A DNA stretch of 64,000 bases from Aldehydirespirator sp965220485 (GCA_965220485.1 OZ244832.1:558001-622000); one strand, 5' to 3'. Shown: positions 15,983-25,395, counted from the stretch's first letter. Numbers and translations are program-made. Notes: generated by a model from the sequence alone, not told the origin.

Positions 15983-16427
15983 CGAGAGATCGCTTTCTCT
16001 GTGCTGATCGGCCCGTGGGGTCAAGTTCCCTGTCGAGAGGTGCCGTCCCTACAGGCAGCTGATGTTGACACAAGCGCGGCAGCCACGGCGACGAGATGTA
16101 CGAACCCAGTTCCGCAAGTGCGGATCATGCCTCTGACCTGGGGTTTCGCGCTCCGAAGCCAGAAGGGTGTTCCAGAATCAGGCCAAATCCGTTCCAACCC
16201 CGACTCTTGGCGACCAGCCGCAACGCTCTGACCTTGGTGTTTGAGGGGGTTTGAGATTCCGCACAAACGCTACGAGGGCGAGGGCTGCGCGCATTGTTGC
16301 GCGCGTTCCAAGAGAAAGGCTATCGAATGGCGCTCCTAGAGGCCCAGCGCTGCGCTTCGGGCCGCGGTGGGTGCCCACAGACGGCTCGGATCCCCCTCTG
16401 GGGCCGGCTGGGTGCCGCTCGGGGGGC
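15983..16427. other. 445-bp stretch without a convincing gene
   Basis: Composition is less GC-rich and less codon-periodic than its neighbours. The only candidate is a 35-residue minus-strand frame (16128 to 16021), MIRTCGTGFVHLVAVAAALVSTSAAC, which has a lipoprotein-like leader but stops soon after the cysteine. It could be a decayed lipoprotein. I see no RNA gene. Confidence 0.4.
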
Positions 16428-17024
16428 CTATGCGGCTATCGGGACTGCTTCAGCAGCGTTGGCCGCGAGGTTCTTGTAGTAGAGGGCCCAAACCGCCATC
16501 GTCTTGCGATCAAGGGCCACATCCGGGCAGAAACCCTCATCGCACCCAGTTCCCACAAACACACCCAGCTCCGCCAACGCGTCGATGGCGGGCTTGTGGA
16601 CCCCGCCGGCCACATCGGAATAGCCGCGGGGCACGTCTGCTTCACGCGGTGGCATCGTGGTCGTGGTTGTCGTGGTGGTGGTTGTGGGTGGGGTGATGGT
16701 GGTTGGTCCTGCGGCTTCGATGATCCAGGTGCCGTCGGCCTGCTTGGATGCCTTGAAGTAGTAGGTGACCCCATTGATGGTCGTGCCGCGCGCGTCGATG
16801 CCGGTTCCGGCGGAGAAGAAGATGAAGTGCCCGCGACCGGCCGCATCGACCCAGAAGTCCTGGCTCGTGCCCGAATAAGTGCATCGCTCTCCATGACTCA
16901 GCACCAACCCCACATAGCAGTCGCTGTTCTGCTGGGCACCAGCAGACCCCGCGACCGCCACCGCAGCCAACATCGCGACCACGCCCAGCGCCGCAGCCAA
17001 CCACGTCCACATCAACGTCCGCAT
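16428..17024 (-). CDS. secreted protein with one C-terminal S-layer homology domain
   Basis: A 198-residue secreted protein: signal peptide MRTLMWTWLAAALGVVAML...AGAQQ, an unrecognised cysteine-containing domain (DCYVGLVLSHGERCTYSGTS), a threonine run (about ten Thr), then one SLH unit, YSDVAGGVHKPAIDALAELGVFVGTGCDEGFCPDVALDRKTMAVWAL. SLH units bind the cell wall. The start at 17024 is preferred because GGGAGG lies 4 bases upstream. Its SLH unit is close to the first unit of the protease encoded next to it, so the two are likely paralogous in that part. Confidence 0.7.
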   Translation of the reverse strand: MRTLMWTWLAAALGVVAMLAAVAVAGSAGAQQNSDCYVGLVLSHGERCTYSGTSQDFWVDAAGRGHFIFFSAGTGIDARGTTINGVTYYFKASKQADGTWIIEAAGPTTITPPTTTTTTTTTTMPPREADVPRGYSDVAGGVHKPAIDALAELGVFVGTGCDEGFCPDVALDRKTMAVWALYYKNLAANAAEAVPIAA

Positions 17025-17315
17025 TGGTCCTCCCATCAACTCGGCTCACCACCCGCGAGCATTCACCGACGCACCCGACCATTCCGACGCCGCGAGCACC
17101 GTGTGCCATCTGGCCGGCTTGTATCCGCACGGGCTCGGTGTTGGGGCTTTGGCCGGCGGCCTCGCCGGCTTCAGTAGCTGGATCTCAGCAGCGTCCAGCG
17201 GCCCGTCTGGGCACGGCATGTCGGCCGCCGCCGGGTGTCTTCGCGGCTCGCAGTTCTGTGTTGACCCGCAGGCCACAACGGGACCGTCATCGCTGGACCT
17301 GCTGATCCCGCATGT

Positions 17316-19034
17316 TCAACACACGACGCTCGGTAAGTCCTCTGGCAGCGCGGGCAGACGTATCGTTATGCCGTCTATGTCTTGTCCCTCGACAGCTATC
17401 TTGACGGCTTCGCTGTAGACGCTGGTGACGCTGTCACCGTCGTACCAGCCCGCGCAGCTGCCGTCCGCAGCGGCATGGACAGTGAGGGTGAACATGCCGT
17501 CGGGCACCGATATGGCGAACGTGCCGTCGTGGCAGATATCGGCGGCGTAGCCGTCGTCGGCTGTGTCGGACGACCATGCCCAGATCTCGATGCCTACGAG
17601 TGGTTGACCGTCGGGTCCGACGAGCGTCCCGCGGATCTTCGACTTGGCGTCGTCGTCTGCGGCGGTGAGGCACGGTATGGCCGGTGGTTCGAGCAGCGGA
17701 TCGTGGGGTGTGATGAACGGCGACGCACGAAGAATGGCCTTGTCGTCGGCGCGCAGGTACGTGTCCGGATAGACCGTGTACCCCGAGTCCATCAGCGCGG
17801 GGAAATCGCATGTGGGAAGCCCTGCGTCACACCCGGGGGGATGGGGAAGCCCGAACGCGTGGCCGAGTTCGTGTGCTACGCCGCCCACAAAGCGCCCCAA
17901 GGGCTCGTCGGGGGGATCATAGGGGTCACAGGGGTCGCCCTCCCCCCAGTCCTCGCCGACCAGGCCGTCCAAGTCCCAGGTCCCCACGATCGTGAGACCG
18001 TCGCCGCCGCGCCCGAGCTGATTGAAGCCCTGCTCGTAGGGGCCACATTCATGCACCACGTCGGCATAGACGATCCACACGAAACTCGAGGCCCCATGTG
18101 CGACGGGCGCGCAGTGCTGCACACCGTCGATTATCCTCTGCCACGAATACCGGGCGTAGAACTCATGCGGTTGGCGCATCTGGCACTTCTGGGGGATGGG
18201 AGAGTCGAGCGAGAAGGTCGGTCCGTCGAGCTGTTGCTGGTACCAGAAGCGAACGTGCTCCACCGCTCGGCGGATCGCTTGGCTGTAGTCGGATCGCAAC
18301 TCGCGGTCCGACGGCACCGCATAAACCACCCGCACCACCTGCTGGGGATCCGGTGAGGCCGGGTTGAGGGCGCGGTGCATGAAGGTGGCCATCTGGGCGC
18401 GGCTGGTGTCTCGCTGCGGGCAGAACCCACTGCCGTCGCCGCAGCCCCCAGTGATGTTCGAAGCAGCAAGAGCGGACACCGCCGCGGCATACCACGCATC
18501 GCCGGCAACGTCTATGAAGCCCGGATCAGTGCCTGCGGGCAGCCCATAGGCGCGTGTCAAGAACACCGCCATCTGAGCACGGCTCACGACGCGGTCGGGG
18601 CAGAACCCGCTGCCGTCGCCGCATCCTCCGGTGACGCCCACGGTGGCCATACGCTCGATGAACGGCGCATGAAAGCCGGCTGCGTCCACGTCATCGAATC
18701 TCGACTCGGCTACCGCTGGGGGGTCCTCGCCGTCGAGGACCCGCACCATCCACACCGCCATCGTCTTGCGGTCGATCGCATCGCCGGGACAGAACCCCGC
18801 CTCGCACTCGGTTCCCGCAAAGACGCCCAACTCGGCCAGCGCCGCCACCGGCACCGAGTAGTACGCGTTCTCGGCAACGTCGCCGAACCCGCCGGACTGC
18901 GCGGCCGCCGGCGCGGCCGCGGCAACCGCCACAGCCGCCCAGGCCGTAACCGCGGTCGCCACCACACCCACGACACGAACACGCCAACGACCAGCCATGC
19001 CCATTTCTCTTCCCATACGATCAGCCATGCTCAT
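17316..19034 (-). CDS. secreted SLH-anchored zinc metalloprotease (metzincin-like)
   Basis: About 572 residues. Order: signal peptide (VVGVVATAVTAWAAVAVAAAAPAAAQ), three SLH units each containing GFCP and an R.QMA helix, a peptidase domain with HELGHAFGLPHPPGCD (HExxHxxGxxH zinc motif followed by a Met-containing turn, PALMDSGY), and a C-terminal beta-sandwich (IRGTLVGPDGQPLVGIEIWAW, carboxypeptidase-regulatory-like). It should be wall-attached and cut proteins outside the cell. ATG 19034 has GAGGAAAG upstream; a second, duplicated start region follows 36 bp later. Similar SLH order occurs in the 46076-48574 gene. Confidence 0.8.
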   Translation of the reverse strand: MSMADRMGREMGMAGRWRVRVVGVVATAVTAWAAVAVAAAAPAAAQSGGFGDVAENAYYSVPVAALAELGVFAGTECEAGFCPGDAIDRKTMAVWMVRVLDGEDPPAVAESRFDDVDAAGFHAPFIERMATVGVTGGCGDGSGFCPDRVVSRAQMAVFLTRAYGLPAGTDPGFIDVAGDAWYAAAVSALAASNITGGCGDGSGFCPQRDTSRAQMATFMHRALNPASPDPQQVVRVVYAVPSDRELRSDYSQAIRRAVEHVRFWYQQQLDGPTFSLDSPIPQKCQMRQPHEFYARYSWQRIIDGVQHCAPVAHGASSFVWIVYADVVHECGPYEQGFNQLGRGGDGLTIVGTWDLDGLVGEDWGEGDPCDPYDPPDEPLGRFVGGVAHELGHAFGLPHPPGCDAGLPTCDFPALMDSGYTVYPDTYLRADDKAILRASPFITPHDPLLEPPAIPCLTAADDDAKSKIRGTLVGPDGQPLVGIEIWAWSSDTADDGYAADICHDGTFAISVPDGMFTLTVHAAADGSCAGWYDGDSVTSVYSEAVKIAVEGQDIDGITIRLPALPEDLPSVVC

Positions 19035-19148
19035 TTCTTTCCTCACAGATTGTTGTTTTGTTGTTCTGACTACAGGACCGCAGCGGCTTCAGGGTCCACG
19101 TCAGTGCTGTTCAATACGTTGTGACTACCTATTGTAGACGCTCGACCA

Positions 19149-19460
19149 CTAGTGTCCCGTTTGGGGGATTCGTTGGATATATGAGGCGAGGTTGTCGAGT
19201 ATCTCGTCGGCGGTCTTGCGCCATATGAAGGGTTTGGTCAGTGGCGTCACCCCCTTTCCGGCGGTGGCTTGGGTGAGGCGGATGCTGTCGCCGGCGGTGA
19301 GCACGACGTAGGCGTGGTGCAGCAGCCGGTCGACGGTGGCGTTGGCGATGGTCTTGGGCATGAGTTCGTCGAACCCACTTGGCCGGGTGAAGATTGCTCG
19401 ACAAGGCGATGGAGCGTTTCTCGTAGGCGGCGTTGACGACGCGGTAGAGCGCTTCGGCGG
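19149..19460 (-). pseudogene. mosaic transposase remnant: IS21 IstB fragment joined to an IS630 C-terminus
   Basis: Upstream part: IstB helper ATPase tail, with SIALSSNLHP in one frame and GFDELMPKTIANATVDRLLHHAYVVLTAGDS in the next, showing a frameshift near 19385. Downstream part, in frame after GKGVTPL: KPFIWRKTADEILDNLASYIQRIPQTGH, the characteristic IS630-family transposase end. Both parts are incomplete, so neither element is active. Family assignments are from remembered motif patterns. Confidence 0.7.
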
Positions 19461-19614
19461 GTTCTGCTGCTTCCTTGGTGGCTTCTCTGTCCGGATCGGC
19501 AGCGCTTGGTGGTCAGACTTGGCCTCTGAACTGGGATTTCTTCCGCAGTGTCGTCTCCATCTTGAGACGTAGTATCGTGAGTGGTGCGGACCCTGCACCC
19601 AAAGGGAGGCCAAG

Positions 19615-19785
19615 ATGTCTGACCAGCCGGTTCTTACCCCAGAATTGAAGGCGGACGCCAAGAAGGCCTGGGAGGAGACCAATCGTCTCTACGACGAGAA
19701 CCCTGGCCGCGAGGGGATGACCAGCGACGCCTTGATGGCGCGAGCACGCCGAAACCGGGCACTTCAGAACGGTGCCGAGGGGTAA
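19615..19785 (+). CDS. small protein (56 aa), putative antitoxin of the following gene
   Basis: ATG at 19615 follows AAAGGGAGG with ideal spacing. The protein MSDQPVLTPELKADAKKAWEETN...MTSDALMARARRNRALQ is charged and helical with a basic end. Its last codons overlap the next gene by 14 bp. Size, order and overlap fit an antitoxin preceding a RelE-like toxin, but no family was recognised. Confidence 0.5.
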   Translation: MSDQPVLTPELKADAKKAWEETNRLYDENPGREGMTSDALMARARRNRALQNGAEG

Positions 19786-20047
19786 GCAAGGCTGGAAATG
19801 GGAAGGTCTGGCCAACAAGCTCCAACAGTGGGGCCATGACCCAGAACTGGACCGTGCGCTAGCAAGCATCGCGGACACGCCTGTTAACATCTTGCCTGGC
19901 AGGGCATACCGGGCCGATGCCGACGGCACACCAATTGCTGGGGTGCGATACGCGGACGACGGCAATTGGCGGATCGTCTTTACGGTTCTGCTCCGAGCGG
20001 ACGCAAACGTGGTAATTCTCTTGGACATCTATCGCCGTCCATGGTGA
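19772..20047 (+). CDS. small basic protein, possible RelE/HigB-like toxin
   Basis: A 91-residue protein from GTG 19772 whose last third, GVRYADDGNWRIVFTVLLRADANVVILLDIYRRPW, has the alternating strand pattern of RelE/HigB ribonuclease toxins (Arg before a WRI strand, then a hydrophobic strand and a basic end). The first half, EGLANKLQQWGHDPELDRALASI, is helical. It overlaps the upstream 56-residue gene. Toxin identity is inference. The 100 bp downstream holds an orphan frame ending ADLAARHGVALLLTPAQRARLL before a stop at 20157, possibly another gene remnant. Confidence 0.45.
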   Translation: MPRGKQGWKWEGLANKLQQWGHDPELDRALASIADTPVNILPGRAYRADADGTPIAGVRYADDGNWRIVFTVLLRADANVVILLDIYRRPW

Positions 20048-20147
20048 CCGCCCCCGAAGCAACACCAGCCCTGCAGCGGCAGCAGCAGACCTGGCCGCGC
20101 GGCACGGTGTAGCGCTGCTGCTCACCCCCGCCCAACGGGCCAGACTA

Positions 20148-20909
20148 CTACCGCTGTGAGGTTTCGAACCGTTGCAGGAAGCCGGGTATGGCCCGGTAGG
20201 CGACTTGTACGCCTGCTTGTTCGCCTTTGGCGGCTATCAGGTCGCACAGGCGGGCACCGTCAATGAGTTCCACGGTGGGGATTGCCTCTTGGGAGGCGTC
20301 TACCGCTCCGCTTGTGAACGAGCAGAGGGTGACCAGCACAGCCCGTTCTGCTCCCCTGGCCTGAGCGTCGCGCTGGAACAGCGCCACAACGTCTCGGCCT
20401 ACTGACTTGGCAGGGTCGTACCGTTTGGCCTGCACCGCGACCGTCACTGACAACAGCTCGCCGACCGGGGCGGTGCCGATGCCGTCCAGCCCGCCGTCGC
20501 CAACACCGCCGACATGTTTGAGTTCCATGCCGTGAACCCGCAACAGGTGCAGCACATACCGCTCAAACGCGAGCGGCGACATCTCATACAGCTGCGCCAA
20601 CAGCGGCCCCTGCCAGTCTTCGCCCTCCACTGGAGCGCCGTCGTCAGGCTCGTCACTGTCACGCTCAGAACCGGCAGCGTCCTTCTTCGGCGTGAATGTT
20701 CTCTGCGCGACCCGCCACGCCTCATCAACCGGACCCCTCGCGTCGGCATTAGACAAGCCCGCTATGCGCGCGCCCTCGTCGGTGATCAGGTACAGCGCCC
20801 TACTCGGGGAGTCCAACAACCCGCCCCGCTTGCAATACAGCATTGGAGCTGACACACCGCTGTCGAGCGCGACATCCGGCGGCAAGGTCTCACCCGCTAC
20901 GAGCATCAC
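20148..20909 (-). CDS. Mrr-like restriction endonuclease, probably 5'-truncated
   Basis: 253 residues: an Mrr N-terminal wing-like region (SRALYLITDEGARIAGL), then the PD-(D/E)xK Mrr catalytic core MSPLAFERYVLHLLRVHGMELKHVGGVGDGGLDGIG...VTVAVQAKRYDPAKSVGRDVV, with D in GGLDG and QAK as the modified ExK. Mrr enzymes cut methylated foreign DNA. Codons upstream of 20909 continue in the same coding style (SYFEYAVGLV) up to a junction with an unrelated repeat protein near 20945, so the original N-terminus seems lost. Activity is uncertain. Confidence 0.65.
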   Translation of the reverse strand: MMLVAGETLPPDVALDSGVSAPMLYCKRGGLLDSPSRALYLITDEGARIAGLSNADARGPVDEAWRVAQRTFTPKKDAAGSERDSDEPDDGAPVEGEDWQGPLLAQLYEMSPLAFERYVLHLLRVHGMELKHVGGVGDGGLDGIGTAPVGELLSVTVAVQAKRYDPAKSVGRDVVALFQRDAQARGAERAVLVTLCSFTSGAVDASQEAIPTVELIDGARLCDLIAAKGEQAGVQVAYRAIPGFLQRFETSQR

Positions 20910-20947
20910 AAGCCCAACCGCGTACTCAAAGTAGCTGCGCTCACGCT

Positions 20948-21730
20948 CATGACTGTGTAGTTGCCGGCGAGGGTGGGGGTGCCCGACACCAGCGCCCGGC
21001 CGCCGTCGCTGGTGAGCGCCGGGTCGAGCCCGGTGGGTGTGGTCGACTGCAGCGAGGGCGCCGCCGCAGACGGCTCGAAGGTGAACGACAGTTGCAGTTC
21101 CTCGCCCACGGTCGCGTCATATGACGCGTCGAGGCCGCTCACCGACAGCGGGACAGCCAGCGGCGCGGCGGCTTCGGCGCGCACGTCGAAGCGGCCGGTG
21201 CGCTCGCTGCGGTAGGTGCTGGCAGAGATGGTGTAGTCGCCTGGGGTGAGGCTGATGTCGGTCAGCTTCGAGTTCCAGCCCTCTCCGCCGTCGTCGTCGT
21301 GTGTGATTTCGGTGCCGCCGGGTCCGTGGCCGCGAAGCAGGAACAGGTAGGTGTCCTGGTCCTGTGAGGTCAGATCGATGGTGACGGTCGCGGCGGCGTC
21401 GAGTGTGAGGGTGTAGTGCTTCACGTAGTAGGGGCCGCTGCTGTGGCGGCGCCCCGCGGGCAGCACACAGGAGCTCTCCCATGTGCCGGTCTCGGGTCCC
21501 AGGATCGGTGTCTGTGAGGTGATGGCGCCGCGGCCCAGAGGCTGTGTGCACACCGCGGCGGGGGCGGTGCAGCTGCGGTCGGGTTGTTGGGTGTGGCCGG
21601 TCGCGCAAGCGGCGACGATGGTGAATTCGCGGGTGTCGACTCGGCCGGGCTGGGTGAACGCGAGGGTCACTGTGTAGTTGCCGGCGAGTGTGGGGGTGCC
21701 GGACACTGACACCGTGCCGTTCGTGCTGTG
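20948..21730 (-). pseudogene. fragment of a large secreted Ig-like repeat protein
   Basis: In-frame coding without a start: SGTPTLAGNYTV at both ends (21667-21712 and 20948-20990), a Ca-type beta-sandwich (YTLTLDAAATVTIDLTSQDQDTYLFLLRG...TDISLTPGDYTISASTYRS) and an Ig/cadherin-like segment (LSVSGLDASYDATVGEELQLSF). It looks like one unit of a repeat protein cut at the repeated LAGNYTV motif. The frame runs out into antisense of unrelated genes on both sides. Not expressed as a complete protein. Confidence 0.6.
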
Positions 21731-22526
21731 GGCGGGCCGCGGCAGCCGGGCCGGCCTGATCGCCGATCTGGCCGCGGAGGAGGCGGCCACCGCGGCCGCA
21801 CTGGCCTGTGAGGAGGGCGAGGACGAAGCCTGCCAGGAGTTGGTGGCCGCCGTTCTGTCGGCGCGGCCGGGTCTCGACTTCCTCTGCATCGACGGAGTCC
21901 GCCCCGACAGCGGCAGCGACGGCATCGTGCAACATCGTTCGATCCGCTTCCACCCTGCCGACTCCACCGAACCCGATGCCGCCAGGGAGTTCGACGCTGG
22001 CGGTGTGGCATTGTTCGGGGTGCAGTTCGTGTGCGAGACCGACGGCGCGGTGGCACCGCTGCGAGGGCTGCTCCCCACGGTGACGTTCCACGGCCAGGCC
22101 GTGGAGGTGGCGATCCTGCCAGCCCCGCCCGGGGCCGGGATCCTCGACGCTGAGGACGTAGTAGAGGGCGCGCCGCTGCGGTTCGTGGTGAGCTTGGACT
22201 CCCCGCCCTTCGCCGGAGTGACACTGGGGTACACCATCGTCGCCGCCGATCCTGCCAGCGCCGAGGCCGGTGACTGCGAAGACTCGCCGACGCCGGACTA
22301 CGAGGAGCCGCCGTCGCTGACAGTGACTATCGCGAAGGGCAACACCGAGGCGATCATCGAGGTGCCGACCTGTGACGACTCGATCGACGAGGCCGACGAG
22401 ACGATCATCGTGACTCTCGGCGACCCGTCCGGATCGGATGTGGCCAACCTCGACAACATGCCGCTCATCAACATTGATGACCCTGAGGCCTCCGGCACCA
22501 TCAGCGACAACGACGACCCGCCGTAG
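21731..22526 (+). pseudogene. 3' fragment of a Calx-beta-domain surface protein
   Basis: An open plus-strand frame from about 21731 (GSRAGLIADLAAEEAATAAALACEEGEDEACQELV) to the stop at 22526. Its second half is a Calx-beta domain: DAEDVVEGAPLRFVVSLDSPP, then LTVTIAKGNTEAIIEVPTCDDSIDEADETIIVTLGDP. No start codon or signal peptide is present, and the codons before 21731 are the antisense of the Ig-like repeat, so the 5' end has been replaced. It is followed by a perfect palindrome that may be its original terminator. Confidence 0.6.
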
Positions 22527-22531
22527 CTCGC

Positions 22532-22545
22532 CACGGGCGCCCGTG
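22532..22545 (+). terminator. perfect 14-bp palindrome after the Calx-beta fragment
   Basis: CACGGGCGCCCGTG starts 6 bp after the stop and is followed by TGCGTTTGGGGTTGG. It can fold as a tight GC hairpin but lacks a real T tract, so terminator function is tentative. Confidence 0.35.
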
Positions 22546-22705
22546 TGCGTTTGGGGTTGGTTGTCAGCCCGGGCGGTGCCCAATTGCAAGCACCGACGCC
22601 CCAGAGCGCCAATTTGTTGCAAGACGACCCCGCAGGTCCGTCCTGGGCACTTCTCGGCTCGTAGATTCGCTGCAAGAGGCTCGCGAGCCGACCGTGCCGA
22701 GCGGG

Positions 22706-23659
22706 CTACAAGTCGGGCCAGCGCCGGGGGCGGCTCGGCGTGGCGCGGCGGCGGCCACCCAGGGCCCACTGGCGGCGCCAGACTCCAACATCGGGGCCGG
22801 TGAGGGTGCCACTGGCCCCGGCGTGGGCCCGCTTGCGGGCCGAGTACCAGTCGGTGCTGGCCTCGTCCGCCAGGGCCGTCACGGCCTCTTCGATCCGGGC
22901 CGCGAACCGGGGGGCCTTCTCGCCGGTCTCGGGCCTGATCGGTGTCCCGAAGGTGACCGTCGTCTCCGCGGGCCGCGGCAGCGTGCGGCCCTTGCGCAGG
23001 ATGACGCTCGTGCCGCTCACGTGTATCGGCACGACCGGCACGCCGCAGCGCAAGGACAGGTATGCCGCACCGCCCCGGAACGGCCGGCCCCAGCCGTCGG
23101 GGCTGCGCCCGCCCTCCGGGTAGATCAGCAGGCTCCAGCCGTCGTCTATGAGTCCGGCGGCCAGGTCCGCCGAGCGGCGACCCACACGGGCGCGCTCGAT
23201 GGGGATGGCGCCAGACGTCAAAGCGGCCACCGTGCCGGAGACACGGGATCCGAAGAAGTAGTCGGAGGCGGCGCCTACCACGATTCGATGCCGCCACGGT
23301 TCGGGGATCGACGTGAGCAGCAGCGGAGTGTCGAGATGGCTGTGGTGGTTGGCGGCGAAGACTGCCGGGCCTTCCAGATCGGCCAGCCGGTCGGTGCTGG
23401 CGCGACGGGGTGAGGCCAGCACCTGCACCATGGCCCGCATGGGCCCCTCGACGATGGCGGCCCGGCACATGCGCGCCGGCCAGCGGCGGGCCCAGTCCGT
23501 GTCGAAGTCGACGCCGGTACGTCCCGGCACGTGGGGAGGCTCCACGCCGCCGGGAATGGTCGGCGCCCGCAGCGGGAACGAGCGCGCCCTCAGAGCCCGG
23601 ATCGGCGACGGCAGGCGGCGCCGGATCCGCACCAGGCCGAGGTCGTGAGCGATCCCCAC
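22706..23659 (-). CDS. 1-acyl-glycerol-3-phosphate acyltransferase-like protein (PlsC family)
   Basis: 317 residues with the acyltransferase blocks: AANHHSHLDTPLLL (H-x4-D catalytic motif), then SGAIPIERARVGR, LLIYPEGGRSPDG (the EGxRS phosphate-binding motif) and VPVVPIHVSGT. It would acylate lysophosphatidate or a related acceptor at the membrane. The C-terminal 60 residues are basic and low-complexity. It lies downstream of, and on the same strand as, the LarA-like and reductase-HAD genes, suggesting a lipid-related minus-strand cluster. Confidence 0.85.
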   Translation of the reverse strand: MGIAHDLGLVRIRRRLPSPIRALRARSFPLRAPTIPGGVEPPHVPGRTGVDFDTDWARRWPARMCRAAIVEGPMRAMVQVLASPRRASTDRLADLEGPAVFAANHHSHLDTPLLLTSIPEPWRHRIVVGAASDYFFGSRVSGTVAALTSGAIPIERARVGRRSADLAAGLIDDGWSLLIYPEGGRSPDGWGRPFRGGAAYLSLRCGVPVVPIHVSGTSVILRKGRTLPRPAETTVTFGTPIRPETGEKAPRFAARIEEAVTALADEASTDWYSARKRAHAGASGTLTGPDVGVWRRQWALGGRRRATPSRPRRWPDL

Positions 23660-23781
23660 TAACTCACGCCGTCCCGGTCATTCCAGTCCTGGCGTCAGGA
23701 TCGAACTTCCTGTAGTTAGCCACAACATATGTGGCAAAGTCGGGGGAAGTTCGTCGGGCCAGCGGCCTCCAGCATGGCCGA

Positions 23782-25395
23782 TCACTCCACGTCCGCCATC
23801 AGGATGGGCGGGTTGTGCACATGCGTGATCGTGGGCGACGGCCCCACCACGTCGCTGGCCATCTCCAAGGCGTCCGACAGGGTGGACGCGGCCTGGAAGC
23901 CCATGCGTCGCACCGCCCGCGTGTCGCCGCCCACCACGATCACCCGGCCCAGCCACTGCAGGGCGTGCGCCCCCCAGTACCACATGTAGAAGGGATGCAC
24001 CCCGTGGTAGGCGTAGCTGGTGCGGTAGAGGTGCACGTACCACTCGTCGGTGGCGAACTGCTCCTCGTACTTGGCCTCCAGCTCGGCCGGGTCGGTGGTC
24101 TCGGCCAGCAACTGCTCGAAGAAGTCGATGTAGCTCGGATGGTGCACTGGGTGGAACTCCCAGCGGGTGGGGTGGCTCATGATGACCACGCCGCCCTCGC
24201 GCACCAGCGGCCTGCCCCGGTAGAGGTTGAAGAAATAGCCCAGACCCAGGCACATCACCAGGATCGGGTTCATGACCGAGTTCACGTTGTAGGGGCAGAT
24301 GTAGGGCAGCCCCATGGTGAGCACGTCGGTCTGGCCCTGTACCGGCACCAGGTGCTGAGCCAGCACGTTGGCGGTGGTGCGCTCGTGGACGGCCTCCACC
24401 GAGCCGGCCTGCACCGAGGTCATCTCATACGGCGCCAGCCACCGGCCGAAGACGCCCCGGCGGGCCCCGGTCGGCATCGCCTTGAGCCCGGTCTGCATGG
24501 CCATGAACGAGGCCCGGTCCCTCGCAGTCCACTCCCACTCGCGCTTCTGCAGCACGGCCAGGGGTCCCTCATGGCCGAAGGTGTTGTTGTTGACGGTGGT
24601 CTCGATCTGGAAGACCTTCGGACCGTTGGCCTTGATCACCTCGCCCTGGCGCCAGTTGGAGCGGTGCAGCTCGGAGCGGGGCCGGTCCATGAACGAGCGC
24701 GAGTGCTGCATCGTGTGGACGTTGTGGTGGTGGCGCAGCGCCCGGTAGTCGGCCAGGCCGGTGGCGGTGGACTTCCAGCCCCCGTCCATGGCCACCAGGT
24801 TGATGTTCACGTACACCAGCAGGTCGCTCTCGGCGGCCCGCCGGTTCATGGTGACCAACTCGTCGTGGTCGGTGCGGCCCAGCTCCACCATGCCGTCGGG
24901 GTCCTCGGCGTCGTGGTTGTAGAGCGCGCCCTGCGGGGCGAAGGCGTCGTACACCCGCTCGCCCAGGGCGTGGCGCAGCTCGTCCTCGGTCATCCGGCGG
25001 TGCAGGGCCAGCGCGGCGATGAGGTGCACGTCGTCCACCCCCGCGGCAGCCGCCATGTCCAGGACCTGCTCGATTACCCGCTGGCGGATGTCGGGGCGCC
25101 GCATGGGCGGCAGCGGCAGCGAGATGTCGTCGAAGGCGATGGTCAGCTTCATGCCCGGCCGCAGCAGCGCGGGCAGCGGATCGGAGTCGAGCGGGTTCAA
25201 CAGGGCGTCGCGGATGGCCGCCTCGGGATCCGGCAGGCCGGCAAGGGGCTCGGCCGGGTAGATGATCCGGCTGCGGCCCGCGGGCAGCCTCTCCAGGCGG
25301 AAGCCCTCGCCGTGGTGGAACAGGATCGGCGGCGTCGAGCGGTCGACGTCCATCACCAGCCCGGGCCGAGGCGCTTTGCGGTGCTCGACGGCCAT
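23782..25395 (-). CDS. LarA-like (DUF2088 / nickel-pincer racemase family) protein
   Basis: About 537 residues from ATG 25395, which has GGGAGG upstream. The N-terminal part contains LTIAFDDISLPLPPM and HLIAALALHRRMTEDELRHALG, the two signature blocks of LarA/DUF2088 proteins (phosphate loop and catalytic His-Arg). Lactate racemase LarA uses a nickel-pincer nucleotide; this protein is about 100 residues longer and no larB/C/E genes are nearby, so the substrate is unknown. The C-terminal half (SVMNPILVMCLGLGYFFNLYRGRPL) is less familiar. Same strand as the reductase-HAD gene, 144 bp apart. Confidence 0.65.
   Translation of the reverse strand: MAVEHRKAPRPGLVMDVDRSTPPILFHHGEGFRLERLPAGRSRIIYPAEPLAGLPDPEAAIRDALLNPLDSDPLPALLRPGMKLTIAFDDISLPLPPMRRPDIRQRVIEQVLDMAAAAGVDDVHLIAALALHRRMTEDELRHALGERVYDAFAPQGALYNHDAEDPDGMVELGRTDHDELVTMNRRAAESDLLVYVNINLVAMDGGWKSTATGLADYRALRHHHNVHTMQHSRSFMDRPRSELHRSNWRQGEVIKANGPKVFQIETTVNNNTFGHEGPLAVLQKREWEWTARDRASFMAMQTGLKAMPTGARRGVFGRWLAPYEMTSVQAGSVEAVHERTTANVLAQHLVPVQGQTDVLTMGLPYICPYNVNSVMNPILVMCLGLGYFFNLYRGRPLVREGGVVIMSHPTRWEFHPVHHPSYIDFFEQLLAETTDPAELEAKYEEQFATDEWYVHLYRTSYAYHGVHPFYMWYWGAHALQWLGRVIVVGGDTRAVRRMGFQAASTLSDALEMASDVVGPSPTITHVHNPPILMADVE

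Noticed and set aside
16128..16185. Possible third copy of the 99-bp element (shared CTGACCTGGGGTTT)
   Set aside because: Identity is limited to about 14 bases with no matching ends or CTAG flanks.
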